The notes: generated by a model from the letters alone, not told the origin. Shown: positions 1 to 9,805, counted from the stretch's first letter. The stretch: DNA of 64,000 nt from Chitinophaga polysaccharea (GCF_007829335.1 NZ_VIWO01000001.1:1860001-1924000); one strand, 5' to 3'. Program-made: numbers and translations.

Positions 1-417
1 TACATTCCTGTTTTCACAGAATACCAGTGGAATAACCAGCCAGTAGTTACGGGTGCCTACCTGTCCGTCGTTACGGTGGTAGCCCATAAAGCTGCGGTCT
101 TTCCATTTGCTTACATCGGGTGCCTGCCATTCCAGGGAGCTGTCTTTTTCATGAAAAGCATTGGCATCGTGTATTACGTTTTCGGTAGTGATGCTTTCGC
201 CCTGCAAAATGGTTTTATTGGCCTTGCCTACCAGCACACCATACATGGTGATAGGATCACCTGCCTGTATGTCTTCTATGAGAAATTTATGTTTGGCGGA
301 AATATTTTGCTGCGTTTGAATGTCGTGTCCGTTGAATGAAATGTTGGTTCCAGCTGGTATATCCTGAAGAGCTACCAGCACGTTGTCACTCGGGTGAATT
401 TGTAAATAAGTGTTCAT
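1..417 (-). CDS. uxaA: Altronate dehydratase (UxaA family), N-terminal part, runs off window
   Basis: The minus strand reads open from an ATG at 417 to the window edge, giving 139 residues that start MNTYLQIHPSDNVLVAL. This is the N-terminal SAF domain of UxaA-type altronate/galactarate dehydratases. It is followed near residue 115 by the family signature MGYHRNDGQVGTRN, which begins the catalytic domain. UxaA dehydrates D-altronate to 2-keto-3-deoxygluconate in the cytoplasmic galacturonate pathway. The rest of the gene lies outside the window. It is divergent from the SusC gene at 866, and the shared upstream region contains two LacI-type operators, so co-regulation with the uronate locus is likely but inferred. 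The family call rests on the two motifs and is confident; the exact substrate (altronate or galactarate) is less certain from this fragment. Confidence 0.85.
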   Translation of the reverse strand, partial: MNTYLQIHPSDNVLVALQDIPAGTNISFNGHDIQTQQNISAKHKFLIEDIQAGDPITMYGVLVGKANKTILQGESITTENVIHDANAFHEKDSSLEWQAPDVSKWKDRSFMGYHRNDGQVGTRNYWLVIPLVFCENRNV

Positions 418-613
418 AACAGCTAAAGTAGTAAATATGCGCTCCGGCTGGTGATACTAAAATATTAATCCTTGATGAGATTTTGACTATTTGCTGAAAC
501 TGCTGAAAGAGCAGTTGGTGGCATGTTAGGAAAGGATTATAAAATGTTAAATCGCTATCATTTGTATAGGCTTGTTCCGGGTAACGTTATCTCCTGGTGG
601 CAGAAAATATTTA

Positions 614-627
614 TGCAAACGTTTGTA
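614..627. promoter_or_regulatory. LacI-type operator, TGCAAACGTTTGTA
   Basis: Near-perfect palindrome around AAACGTTT, differing by one base from the perfect copy at 7566. It sits roughly midway between uxaA and susC, so it could serve either promoter. The probable ligand is the LacI-family regulator encoded at 12851. Confidence 0.65.
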
Positions 628-838
628 ATTCTCAAATAATTCGATATTTTTGATTTCAACAGGCCGTCTATTAGGGCAGATAACGAGAGAAAAACGGTGT
701 TTATAGCTTCGTAAGTAATTTACAAACAGATATTTATAACTTTTTAAAGCCAAGTCTGAATTTAATTCCATTTTAGAGAAACATGCAAGATCAGTGAACA
801 ATCAGGTGAACAGAATTTTGTAGTCTCATTCATTTTAA

Positions 839-852
839 TGCAAACGTTTACA
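839..852. promoter_or_regulatory. LacI-type operator, TGCAAACGTTTACA
   Basis: Second palindrome of the set, 13 bases upstream of the SusC ATG at 866. It lies where a bound repressor would block transcription or early elongation. The match to the other copies in this locus is seen directly; the repressor assignment is inferred. Confidence 0.7.
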
Positions 853-865
853 TAAAAACACGTTT

Positions 866-3800
866 ATGAAAAAACTGCTAGGGGCATCGCTATGCATATG
901 GGGAATATGTGTAGTTCAGACAGCCATTGCCCAGGAAAAAAAATCAATCAAAGGAATTGTCAAAGATGAACAAGGCGCTATCATTCCCGGCGTAACTGTG
1001 GGAATTAAGCATAGCGGTACCGGCACCGTAACAGGGCCCGATGGCTCCTTCCACCTCAACGCCGCAGAAAAAGATACCCTGGTATTCAGCTTTGTAGGGT
1101 ATAATAAAAAGGAAATAGCCGTTAATAATCAAACAGATCTGAAAGTAAAGCTGGCATCCAGCGCCACCAGTCTAAATGAAACCGTAGTAGTTGGTTATGG
1201 TGTGCAAAAGAAAATAAACCTATCCGGCGCTGTTACCAGCGTAAATTTTGATAAAACCATGCAAAGCCGCCCGGTAACTGACCTGAGTACTGCGCTCAGT
1301 GGTATGGCGCCCGGCGTAAGCGTATCGCAGGCATCCGGACAGCCGGGCCGCGAAAATGCTACTATCCGCATCAGGGGCGTAGGTACGCTGAATAATGCAG
1401 ATCCCTTTATCCTGGTAGACGGTATTGAAAGCAGCATGAGCGACGTTAACATGGCCGATGTGGAAAGCATTTCGGTACTGAAAGATGCCTCCGCCGCGGC
1501 CATCTACGGTTCCCGGGCAGCAAACGGCGTTGTACTCATTACTACCAAAAAAGGAAGAAAAGGTAAAGCAACGGTATCCTACAACGGCTACTATGGCGTA
1601 CAAAAAGCCACCAGGCTGTTTAACGTAGTCAGCGACTATGCCACCTACATGCAACTCATGAACCGTGTAGCCACGGCAGATAATCCAAGCAATACCCCGC
1701 CTTTTAAACAGGCTACTATTGATGCCTGGAAAAATGCCACCGACAGAACCCTGTATCCCAACACCGACTGGATGGACGTGCTTTTTGGACAGGGAAAACT
1801 GACAGGTCATACAGTATCAGTATCCGGTGGTTCTGAAAAGAATAGCTATTATATGTCGCTCGACTACCTGCATAATGATGGTATCGTTAAAAATACCAGT
1901 CAGGACAGGTATATGATGCGTCTGAATGCAGACCAGGAGATCAGCAAAAAAATTAAGGTAGGCGCCAACATCGCATTAACCTGGAAAGAACGTCGCGAAC
2001 CACAGGATGTGGGCAGCATACTGTCGCTTGCAGGCAGCACTACGCCCGGTATGACGCCCAAAGTGGTGGATGCCAGCGGAACCCGCTATGGCGGCCGCAA
2101 TACCGACGATGAAAACGGACAGCTGGATAATCCCCTGCAATACGTGGAAACCTGGTCCCGTCCTAACCGCCAGCAACGCGCGTTTGCCAAAGTATGGGGC
2201 GAATGGAATATCATCGATGGCCTGAAATTACAGGTAAACGGAGCTGGCGACTATTTCAATATGGGGCAGAAAAGTTATGCCTTAGCCGGTGCTATTCAGA
2301 ACAGGTGGAACTTCCAGAAGAATGTAGTGGCACAACAGCTGGATCAGCAACCCGCTACCCTGGCACAACTGGACAGTACCAACCTGCACCTGACCTACTT
2401 CGCTACCCTGAACTACAACAAGAATTTTGGCGCCGATCATCATATCAATGTGCTGGCCGGGATGAGTACAGAATCTATCAGGGGTACGCTCTTTACCGGT
2501 AGCATACAGAATTTCCCAACCAATAATACCTGGGAACTGGGCGCCGGATTGGAACAACCGAAAGTAGGTGGAACCTCCGATATCTATAAGATTGTTTCCT
2601 ACTTCGGACGTATCAATTACGACTATAAAGGTAAATACCTGCTGGAAGCCAATCTCCGCAGAGATGGATCCTCTAAATTCCGCTCCGGCCTGCAATACGG
2701 CGTTTACCCTTCCTTCTCTGCTGCATGGCGCTTAATAGAAGAGCCCTTTATTAAGAATGCGATACCGGGATGGGTGAATAATTTAAAGCTGCGTGCTTCC
2801 TGGGGAAAACTGGGTAACGACCGTATCCCGCTGAATGCCTTCATGAGCCTGTATTCTGCCGGTGTAAACTATAACTACGGCGGTACCATCTCCGCTGGTC
2901 TGGCGCCTTTGGTAATGGCCAATCCCAACATCACATGGGAGAAAACAACGACCTCCAACCTGGGGTTAGACGCCAACCTGTTTAACGATCATTTCAACCT
3001 TACTTTCGATGTATTTAACCGCCGTACTTCTGATATCCTGGTACGTTTGAACCTGTCGTCGGCGTATGGCGGCCTTACGCCTCCTTTCCAGAACGTAGGT
3101 ATTGTGGAGAACAAAGGATGGGAGCTGACCTTAGGCTACAACAATAAAGCCGGCGACTTTAGATATGGCATATCCGGTAATGTTAGCAACATCAATAACA
3201 AAGTGGTGAAATACCAGGGTAATGCCATTGGTACGCTCAACGGAGCTTCTGTATTGAAAGAAGGCTGGTCTATCGGCACCCTGTACGGTTTGCAGACAGC
3301 GGGCATTTTCCAAAACGATGATGAAGTGAAAGCGTGGGCTAAACAACGTACTGCGGGAACAAACAAACCGGGCGACCTGAAATTTGTAGACATGACCGGA
3401 GATCACGTGGTGGATGGTAATGATCGTATCAACATGGGCAATACCATTCCTAAATGGTACTATGGCCTGAACCTGAATGCGGGTTACAAAGGATTTGACC
3501 TGGCATTGTTATTCCAGGGTGTGGGTGGCGTAAACCGTTACTACCAGGATAACTGGTATACTACGGGTATCCGTGCCGGCCGTGAAATTAATGCCGACTT
3601 CCTGAATGCCTGGACACCAGACAATGCTAATACCAATATACCGCGGTTGACCGCTGCTGCCAATACAGACAACACGCAGGCTAATACTTTCTGGGTACAG
3701 AATGCTTCTTTCGTGCGACTGAAGAATATCCAGTTATCCTATACCCTGCCAAAGAAAATGTTTACCAGCACTATTTCCAGCATCCGTGTATATGTGAATG

Positions 3801-3925
3801 CACAGAACGCATTTACCTGGACCAAATTTAAGGGGCTGGATCCGGAAGTAAGCGACTATACGCAACCGGGAATACAGTATCCTAACGTGCGGGTGATAAC
3901 AGGTGGTGTAAACGTGATCTTCTAA
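866..3925 (+). CDS. SusC/RagA-family TonB-dependent outer-membrane transporter
   Basis: The 1019-residue protein starts with a signal peptide (cleavage near AIAQ, residue 23). A carboxypeptidase-regulatory-like beta domain (about 27-110) follows. The TonB plug begins around NETVVVGYG and contains the SusC hallmark DASAAAIYGSRAANGVVLITTKKG in two halves near residues 206-230. The rest is a 22-strand type beta barrel ending in a terminal Phe. It imports oligosaccharides across the outer membrane using TonB energy together with the SusD-like lipoprotein encoded 18 bases downstream. There is no STN domain, so regulation is not by the sigma/FecR route. The operator at 839 and the neighbouring lyase and hydrolase genes point to uronic-acid oligosaccharides as cargo; this substrate is inferred from context. 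Confidence 0.95.
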   Translation: MKKLLGASLCIWGICVVQTAIAQEKKSIKGIVKDEQGAIIPGVTVGIKHSGTGTVTGPDGSFHLNAAEKDTLVFSFVGYNKKEIAVNNQTDLKVKLASSATSLNETVVVGYGVQKKINLSGAVTSVNFDKTMQSRPVTDLSTALSGMAPGVSVSQASGQPGRENATIRIRGVGTLNNADPFILVDGIESSMSDVNMADVESISVLKDASAAAIYGSRAANGVVLITTKKGRKGKATVSYNGYYGVQKATRLFNVVSDYATYMQLMNRVATADNPSNTPPFKQATIDAWKNATDRTLYPNTDWMDVLFGQGKLTGHTVSVSGGSEKNSYYMSLDYLHNDGIVKNTSQDRYMMRLNADQEISKKIKVGANIALTWKERREPQDVGSILSLAGSTTPGMTPKVVDASGTRYGGRNTDDENGQLDNPLQYVETWSRPNRQQRAFAKVWGEWNIIDGLKLQVNGAGDYFNMGQKSYALAGAIQNRWNFQKNVVAQQLDQQPATLAQLDSTNLHLTYFATLNYNKNFGADHHINVLAGMSTESIRGTLFTGSIQNFPTNNTWELGAGLEQPKVGGTSDIYKIVSYFGRINYDYKGKYLLEANLRRDGSSKFRSGLQYGVYPSFSAAWRLIEEPFIKNAIPGWVNNLKLRASWGKLGNDRIPLNAFMSLYSAGVNYNYGGTISAGLAPLVMANPNITWEKTTTSNLGLDANLFNDHFNLTFDVFNRRTSDILVRLNLSSAYGGLTPPFQNVGIVENKGWELTLGYNNKAGDFRYGISGNVSNINNKVVKYQGNAIGTLNGASVLKEGWSIGTLYGLQTAGIFQNDDEVKAWAKQRTAGTNKPGDLKFVDMTGDHVVDGNDRINMGNTIPKWYYGLNLNAGYKGFDLALLFQGVGGVNRYYQDNWYTTGIRAGREINADFLNAWTPDNANTNIPRLTAAANTDNTQANTFWVQNASFVRLKNIQLSYTLPKKMFTSTISSIRVYVNAQNAFTWTKFKGLDPEVSDYTQPGIQYPNVRVITGGVNVIF

Positions 3926-3943
3926 CTATTTAAAGGGTAAGTA

Positions 3944-5488
3944 ATGAACAAGATATTAACCGCAATATGTGCATGCAGTTTATTAGCACTGGGTGCCTGC
4001 AAAAAAGATTTCCTGAATACTACTCCTTCTGATAAAGTATCTGATGCAAATTTCTGGAAAACAGAAAAAGACGCGAATGCGGGTGTGAGTGCCATTTACA
4101 ACGACCTCCAGAACAACGATATTTTTGGATTGTATGTATACAATGATGGGTTAACGCCTTCTGCTTATATCTGGGATGATGGGGGCACTGGTATGGGGCC
4201 TATTACAAAGGGTAATATGAATCCATTTACCAGCGCAGTGGTGAATAAATTCAAAGCTTTGTACAATGGTGTTTTCCGGGCTAACCTGGCACTGGAAAAA
4301 CTGCCGGGCATCAGTAATATGAGCATTTCTGTTAATCACCGCCTGATAGCAGAAGCCACTTTTTTAAGGGCATTGTATTACTATCAGCTAACCGATTTTT
4401 ATGGCGACGTACCATTGATCACCAAAACGCTGGCATTGGGGGCGCCATTGCCTGCCAAAGAAACGAGAGCCAACCTGCTGGCATTTATTATCAGGGAAGC
4501 AGGTGCAGCGGCCGATTCGTTGCCGGTAAGCTACCCGGCATCGCTGGTGGGCCACGCTACGCAAGGCGCCGCGCTGACATTGAAAGCCAAGGCACAGTTG
4601 CTCGCCAAGCAGTATGCAGATGCCGCCACTACCTGTAAAACCATTGGTGGGCTGGGATACGATTTATATTCCGACTACAGGAATATGTTTATTTCTACCA
4701 GCGCGGAAAATAATGTAGAGGTGATTTTTGATATACAATACCTGGCGCCGGGATTAGGACAGGGTAGTTTGCTGGATAAGCGTTTGTCTACCCGCAGTTC
4801 CTTTTCCAGTGGCTGGAGCAACGTGTATCCTTCTGTGAACCTGGTGAGTAACTACGAGATGAAGAATGGTAAGATGATTACAGATCCCAGTTCTGGTTAT
4901 GATCCTGCCAACCCGTACAACAACCGTGATCCACGTTTAGACTATACCGTGGTAAGACCTGGGTCTACCTGGAAGAATATTCCTTATGCCAACCTGAGAC
5001 TGGATAATTCGGCTACTTTTACCGGTTATCTTACCAGGAAATATGTATTGGAAGTAGATGGTTTTGGTGCGGGCGATTCACCATTGAATTTTATCATTTA
5101 CCGTTATGCGGATGTATTACTGATGCTGGCAGAAGCAGAAAACGAAGTGGCAGGCCCGGACGCTACTGTATATACTGCTATTAACCGGGTAAGAGCCCGT
5201 AAAGGGGTGGAGATGCCACCTATTCCTGCCGGTAAATCGAAAGAAGAGATGCGGGACATTATCCGTCATGAGAGGATGATAGAATTTGCCATGGAAGGAA
5301 CCTACTATTCAGACATTCGCCGCTGGGGTATTGCCACACAGCTGATGAATGGCCTGGTGGTGACTAATATTGCCGGTCAGCAGATTGACAAGATTAATTT
5401 TGTAGACGCCTTTAATTTATGGCCTATTCCGCAGGTGGAAATAGATCTGAACAACAACCTGGTGCAAAACCCGAACTATGTTAAGTAA
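3944..5488 (+). CDS. SusD/RagB-family glycan-binding surface lipoprotein
   Basis: The 514-residue protein carries a lipoprotein signal (lipobox LGAC, Cys19) followed by KKDFLNTTPSDK, the typical SusD start. The body has the TPR-rich SusD fold signatures, including ALYYYQLTDFYGDVPL near residue 145, RYADVLLMLAEAENE near 390, and the C-terminal RHERMIEFAMEG and DIRRWG motifs. SusD proteins sit on the SusC barrel as a hinged lid and capture glycan. The gene lies 18 bases after susC and is surely co-transcribed. A hairpin-plus-T tract follows directly, so part of the transcripts may end here before the enzyme genes. Confidence 0.95.
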   Translation: MNKILTAICACSLLALGACKKDFLNTTPSDKVSDANFWKTEKDANAGVSAIYNDLQNNDIFGLYVYNDGLTPSAYIWDDGGTGMGPITKGNMNPFTSAVVNKFKALYNGVFRANLALEKLPGISNMSISVNHRLIAEATFLRALYYYQLTDFYGDVPLITKTLALGAPLPAKETRANLLAFIIREAGAAADSLPVSYPASLVGHATQGAALTLKAKAQLLAKQYADAATTCKTIGGLGYDLYSDYRNMFISTSAENNVEVIFDIQYLAPGLGQGSLLDKRLSTRSSFSSGWSNVYPSVNLVSNYEMKNGKMITDPSSGYDPANPYNNRDPRLDYTVVRPGSTWKNIPYANLRLDNSATFTGYLTRKYVLEVDGFGAGDSPLNFIIYRYADVLLMLAEAENEVAGPDATVYTAINRVRARKGVEMPPIPAGKSKEEMRDIIRHERMIEFAMEGTYYSDIRRWGIATQLMNGLVVTNIAGQQIDKINFVDAFNLWPIPQVEIDLNNNLVQNPNYVK

Positions 5489-5518
5489 AGAAAATAGCAG
5501 GGAACAATAAATATATCG

Positions 5519-5550
5519 TGCCACCGCTATTGGCGGTGGCATGTATTTTT
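5519..5550 (+). terminator. Hairpin with T tract after susD
   Basis: A perfect 9-bp stem (TGCCACCGC at 5519-5527 with GCGGTGGCA at 5533-5541, 5-base loop) is followed by TGTATTTTTT. It fits an intrinsic terminator or attenuator that would lower enzyme-gene expression relative to susCD. Its presence argues against a GTG start at 5518 for the lyase gene. Confidence 0.75.
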
Positions 5551-5574
5551 TATCTTTCTGAAAATAAATGTCCT

Positions 5575-7530
5575 ATGTACATTAAAAATATTGTTGGTGC
5601 ATTATTGCTTACGGTGAGTTCCGGGATGTTTACTGCTGCTATAGCACAGGAACACGCGAAAGAACGAAACTATCTCTACAACGAATATCAGCAGGAAGGC
5701 GGGGTAGCTGCTTTCAAGAATATCGCCGCATGGAGAGCGCAATGTTTGCAGGGCATAGTCGGGAAAATGAACAATTTACCGGCGTCTGTAAAGGCAAACC
5801 TGTTAAAGGAGGCCGACAAAGCTATGTCTTTTAACTGGCCTGCCTTGCCGGCTACGTTATACCTGCAGTACCGGGATAATGGCAACCGGGTCAACTTTGA
5901 GAATGCGCAATTTGAGCGACGTAAAGTATTAGCGGCCCTGGTAGCGGGGGAGCTGGCAGGTGGTAATGGCAAGTATATTCCACAGATTGTAAATGGCTTA
6001 TGGGTTATCCTGGAAGAGAGTACCTGGGTATTGCCGGCGCATGTGGGCGCCCAAAAGGCGGGTACCGATTTGCCAGACCCCACGGAGCCAGTGGTAGATT
6101 TGTTTGCCGGTGAAACATCCGCCACCCTTAGTTGGGCGCAGTTCTTACTGCATGACCAGCTGGACAAATTCTCCCCCATTGTGAACAAGCGGATCACGTA
6201 TGAGCTGCAACATCGTATTGTAGAGCCTTACCTGCAACGCAACGATTTCTGGTGGATGGGCTTCAAAGGACAGACGGTGAATAACTGGAATATCTGGATT
6301 AATACGAACGTTTTGCAAACCGCTTTGCTGAGTATAAATGAAACGGATATACGTAATAAAGTAATTGAAAAAGCGATTCATAGCGCCGATAATTTTCTCA
6401 ATGGTTATCCGGAAGATGGGGGATGCGATGAAGGGCCTACCTACTGGGGACATGCAGGCGGTAAGCTGGCAGAGTTTACTACCTGGCTCACAGATGCTTC
6501 CGGCGGCATGTTAAACTGGAAAAGCAATGAACTGATTCACCGGATAGGCGCCTATATTTATAAGATGCATGTTGACAGCAGCCGGTTTGTAAATTTTGCA
6601 GATGCTTCTGCCAGCACTATTCCTCCGCCACATACCGTGTATCTGTATGGAAAAGCTTTTGGTGATCTTTCCCTGAAAAGTTTTGCCGCTTACCTGGCAG
6701 CGTTGGATAATCCGGATACAACAAAGATAAAAGCGCCGTCACTGGCTTTCTTTCTTTATAACATGGCATTACGGGATCAGCTGAGGGGAGTACAACCAGC
6801 AGCGCCTTATACCACCGAAAACTGGTTGCCAGATTTACAGGTATTATCGCTCCGTTCAAAACAGGGTACAGCCAAAGGCCTGTTCTTTGCAGCGCAGGGT
6901 GGCCATAATGCAGAAAGTCATAACCATAATGATGTAGGCAATTTTGTGTTGTATATGGATGGCGCACCGGCGTTGATAGATGTGGGTGTGGGTACTTATA
7001 CCAAGCAAACGTTTAGTGCTGACCGTTATCAGTTATGGTTTATGCAGTCGCAGTGGCATAACTGTCCTACCATAAACGGCGTGCAGCAGCACGATGGGCG
7101 CCGGTTCCAGGCCAGGGATGTACATTACAGCAATAATAAACTGAGCATGGACATTGGTGCGGCGTATCCCGAAACGGCTATGATACAGTCGTGGAAGCGC
7201 ACTTTCACTTTTACCCCCGCGAAGCAATCGTTGTTGCTGGAAGAGGCTTACCAGCTGACCGCCTGGAAAGAACCATTCTTGCTGCATTTTATGACTTGCT
7301 TACCGGCGGATACCCATACTCCCGGCAAGGTGGTCCTGCAGGGTAGTACGGCTAACCTGGAGATGACTTATGATCCGGTATTATTTGAAGTGATCACAGA
7401 ACGTCAGGAAGTTACTGATGGTCGGTTGTCGCCGGTATGGGGTGATCATGTTACCCGCATCAGTTTAAAAGCGCGTAAACAGGCTTTATCCGGGCAGCAC
7501 AGCGTTAATTTTGTGATGCGCCGGATTTAA
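5575..7530 (+). CDS. Heparinase II/III-family polysaccharide lyase
   Basis: From the ATG at 5575 the protein is 651 residues with a clean signal peptide (MYIKNIVGALLL to AIAQ), so it is exported, probably to the periplasm. A longer frame from a GTG at 5518 would translate through the terminator stem and lacks a proper signal start, so I reject it. The N-terminal half is an alpha/alpha toroid. The C-terminal half carries the heparinase II/III beta-sandwich motif HNHNDVGNF (from about residue 449). Such lyases cut uronic-acid-containing polysaccharides by beta-elimination and leave 4,5-unsaturated uronic acids. Those products match the GH88, GH105, KduI and KduD genes downstream. The family is clear; the actual substrate (glycosaminoglycan, alginate-like or other) cannot be decided from sequence alone. 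Confidence 0.9.
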   Translation: MYIKNIVGALLLTVSSGMFTAAIAQEHAKERNYLYNEYQQEGGVAAFKNIAAWRAQCLQGIVGKMNNLPASVKANLLKEADKAMSFNWPALPATLYLQYRDNGNRVNFENAQFERRKVLAALVAGELAGGNGKYIPQIVNGLWVILEESTWVLPAHVGAQKAGTDLPDPTEPVVDLFAGETSATLSWAQFLLHDQLDKFSPIVNKRITYELQHRIVEPYLQRNDFWWMGFKGQTVNNWNIWINTNVLQTALLSINETDIRNKVIEKAIHSADNFLNGYPEDGGCDEGPTYWGHAGGKLAEFTTWLTDASGGMLNWKSNELIHRIGAYIYKMHVDSSRFVNFADASASTIPPPHTVYLYGKAFGDLSLKSFAAYLAALDNPDTTKIKAPSLAFFLYNMALRDQLRGVQPAAPYTTENWLPDLQVLSLRSKQGTAKGLFFAAQGGHNAESHNHNDVGNFVLYMDGAPALIDVGVGTYTKQTFSADRYQLWFMQSQWHNCPTINGVQQHDGRRFQARDVHYSNNKLSMDIGAAYPETAMIQSWKRTFTFTPAKQSLLLEEAYQLTAWKEPFLLHFMTCLPADTHTPGKVVLQGSTANLEMTYDPVLFEVITERQEVTDGRLSPVWGDHVTRISLKARKQALSGQHSVNFVMRRI

Positions 7531-7565
7531 TGGATTTCCGTTTTTTTGTAAAAAAGCTTGATTTT

Positions 7566-7579
7566 TGCAAACGTTTGCA
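7566..7579. promoter_or_regulatory. LacI-type operator, perfect palindrome TGCAAACGTTTGCA
   Basis: A 14-bp perfect palindrome lies in the 118-nt gap between the lyase gene and the DUF2264 gene. It implies an internal promoter for the second half of the locus, controlled by the same regulator as susC. Confidence 0.75.
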
Positions 7580-7648
7580 TTACATTAGTGCTATTACAGC
7601 CGTATATCCTCGAAAGAGTCACATTAACCACGTCAAAGTAATTCTACA

Positions 7649-8914
7649 TTGGAACGCAGAAACTTTATCAAAATAGCGCCACTGGCTGGTTTAGCCGGGG
7701 CCATCGCGCCGGCCGGCGTACTGGCCTCCGCCATGAATGAGCGTAGCGCTTCCCCGATAGGAGCAGCTATACCTGACCGGCAGTACCAGGTGAATTTATT
7801 ACATCGCATTGCCCGGCCGGTGGTAGAAAATATGAGTAAAGGCACGTTAAAGAAAAATATGCCTTTAGAGAAAGGCCCGGGATATGGGCTGGCAGTGGAG
7901 AAGGTAACTTACCTTGAAGCATTTGCCCGTTGTATATCCGGTCTGGCGCCCTGGCTGGCATTACCCGACGATACTACGGCGGAAGGCAAGCTGCGGCAGG
8001 AAGTGCGTGGACAGGTATTACAGGGCATTGCGAACGCCGTGAATCCTTCTTCTCCCGACTATCTTAACTTCCGCTCAGAAAGCCAGCCACTGGTGGATGC
8101 CGCTTACCTGTGTCAAACATTTATGCGGGCGCCGGAAGCGTTGTGGCAACCGCTCGATAATACCACCAAAGCCAATGTGGTGAAAGAGCTGAAAGAGTTG
8201 AGACGCATCCGTCCTGCTTATAATAACTGGTTGTTGTTTGCCGGTATAGTAGAGGCTTTCCTGTTGTCGATCAACGAAGAATGGGAGCCCATGCGTACCA
8301 TGGTAGCCACCAAAAAAATACAGGAATGGTATGCGGGGGACGGCTTTTACAGCGATGGTGCGCAGTTTTCATTAGACTACTATAACGGGTATGTGATGCA
8401 TCCTATGTTTACCGATATGCTGAAAGTATTGGTAGATAAAGGACAATGGGCCAAGGCCGATTTAGAACAAGGTATCAAGCGTATGCAGCGGTACGCTGAA
8501 CTGCAGGAGCGCATGATTGCGCCGGATGGTACTTACCCTGCATTGGGAAGATCCATGACCTACCGTACGGCTGCATTTCAGCCGTTGGTACAGCTGGCGC
8601 TTCAGCACCAGTTGCCCGAAGCTATTGTGCCAGCACAGGTGCGTTGCGCCATGACCGCCATTATGAAAAACATTTTCGAAATGGAAGGGACTTTCGATAA
8701 GCAGGGATGGCTACAGCTGGGCATTTGCGGGCATCAGCCGGAAGTAGCGGATGTATATACTTCTACCGGTAGTTTATATATCTGTACCAATGGCTTCCTG
8801 GCATTGGGACTGCCTGCTACAGATCCTTTCTGGACCGATCCTGCGGCAGAATGGACCGCGCAAAAGGTATGGTCAGGAAAGAAAATAAAGAAAGATTATC
8901 ACGTCAACTATTAG
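7649..8914 (+). CDS. DUF2264-domain protein, probable polysaccharide-degrading enzyme
   Basis: The 421-residue protein begins at a TTG codon. An in-frame stop lies 24 bases upstream and no ATG intervenes, so TTG is the only plausible start. The first residues, MERRNFIKIAPLAG, look like a twin-arginine export signal of the kind common on Bacteroidota carbohydrate enzymes. The body matches DUF2264, an alpha-helical toroid family; typical parts are YNNWLLFAGIVEAFLL (around 190) and YSDGAQFSLDYYNGYVMHPMF (in two pieces around 230-250). DUF2264 proteins recur in uronate-polymer loci, and I recall members being treated as glucuronidases (GH154), but I hold that link loosely. It lies between the lyase and kduI, downstream of a LacI-type operator. 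Confidence 0.8.
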   Translation: MERRNFIKIAPLAGLAGAIAPAGVLASAMNERSASPIGAAIPDRQYQVNLLHRIARPVVENMSKGTLKKNMPLEKGPGYGLAVEKVTYLEAFARCISGLAPWLALPDDTTAEGKLRQEVRGQVLQGIANAVNPSSPDYLNFRSESQPLVDAAYLCQTFMRAPEALWQPLDNTTKANVVKELKELRRIRPAYNNWLLFAGIVEAFLLSINEEWEPMRTMVATKKIQEWYAGDGFYSDGAQFSLDYYNGYVMHPMFTDMLKVLVDKGQWAKADLEQGIKRMQRYAELQERMIAPDGTYPALGRSMTYRTAAFQPLVQLALQHQLPEAIVPAQVRCAMTAIMKNIFEMEGTFDKQGWLQLGICGHQPEVADVYTSTGSLYICTNGFLALGLPATDPFWTDPAAEWTAQKVWSGKKIKKDYHVNY

Positions 8915-8944
8915 TATCAGGCATTATAAAATATTGAACACTAT

Positions 8945-9787
8945 ATGAGCACCACGTTAGCATCCAGGTACGCCAGCAGCCCCACAGAAGTGAAGCACAT
9001 GGATACCGCACAGCTGAGACAGGCTTTTCTAATGGAGAAACTTTTTGAAGCAGATCATATTTACTGGACACATACACATTATGACCGCTACCTGTTTGGC
9101 GGCGCTATGCCGGTAAAAGGACCGGTAACGCTGGAAACTATCGACCTGCAGAAAGCCAGCTATTTCCTGGAAAGAAGGGAGTTGGGTATGATCAATGTAG
9201 GTGGCGACGGCATTGTAGAAGCAGATGGCGTAAAATATGAATTGGCGTTTAAAGAAGCGCTGTATATCGGAAAAGGAAGTAAAGACATCGTTTTCCGGAG
9301 TAAGGACGCACAAAACCCGGCTAAATTTTACCTGAACTCTACCCCGGCTCATCATACATATCCTACCCGTAAAGTATCTAAAAAGGAAGGAGAAGTGGTA
9401 ACACTGGGTACATTGGAAACATCCAATCACCGTACTATCAACAAGCTGCTGGTAAACAGTGTACTGGAAACCTGCCAGCTGCAGATGGGTATGACAGAAC
9501 TGCAACCCGGCAGCGTATGGAATACGATGCCAGCACATACGCACGACCGGAGGATGGAAGTGTATTTTTATTTTGAAATACCGGAAGGGCAATCGGTATG
9601 TCACTTTATGGGACAACCACAGGAAACCCGCCATATCTGGATGCAGAATGAGCAGGCCGTGATTTCACCTCCCTGGTCGGTACATTCCGGTGCAGGCACC
9701 AGCAACTATACCTTTATCTGGGGAATGGCGGGTGAAAACCTGGATTACGGCGATATGGACCATTGCAAGATCACGGATTTACGTTAA
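8945..9787 (+). CDS. kduI: 5-dehydro-4-deoxy-D-glucuronate (DKI) isomerase
   Basis: The 280-residue protein matches KduI along its full length. This cytoplasmic cupin isomerase converts 5-keto-4-deoxyuronate, formed when unsaturated uronic acids open, into 2,5-diketo-3-deoxygluconate. The zinc-binding motif [13 protein letters not shown] (around residue 198) supplies two His and one Glu ligand, and a later His in PPWSVHSG completes the site. There is no signal peptide, as expected. It is 30 bases after the DUF2264 gene and 18 bases before the GH105 gene, so it is within the operon. KduD, the next enzyme in the pathway, is encoded at 12072. Confidence 0.96.
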   Translation: MSTTLASRYASSPTEVKHMDTAQLRQAFLMEKLFEADHIYWTHTHYDRYLFGGAMPVKGPVTLETIDLQKASYFLERRELGMINVGGDGIVEADGVKYELAFKEALYIGKGSKDIVFRSKDAQNPAKFYLNSTPAHHTYPTRKVSKKEGEVVTLGTLETSNHRTINKLLVNSVLETCQLQMGMTELQPGSVWNTMPAHTHDRRMEVYFYFEIPEGQSVCHFMGQPQETRHIWMQNEQAVISPPWSVHSGAGTSNYTFIWGMAGENLDYGDMDHCKITDLR

Positions 9788-9805
9788 CTGATAATAGTTG
9801 TTATC

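Larger units (their letters stand above)
418..865. promoter_or_regulatory. Divergent regulatory region between uxaA and susC
   Basis: This 448-nt gap separates a minus-strand uxaA start from a plus-strand SusC start. It is AT-rich and holds two copies of a LacI-type palindrome (614-627 and 839-852). A short minus-strand reading frame (547-801) crosses it, but its predicted peptide has no recognisable features and covers an operator, so I do not call it a gene. No clear TAnnTTTG promoter element was found for either gene. Confidence 0.6.

Noticed and set aside
547..801. Minus-strand 84-codon frame in the uxaA-susC gap
   Set aside because: It covers a LacI-type operator, has no recognisable domain and sits in a divergent promoter region.
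5518..5574. GTG-initiated N-terminal extension of the lyase
   Set aside because: It would read through a terminator stem and places 19 residues before a normal signal peptide that starts at 5575.
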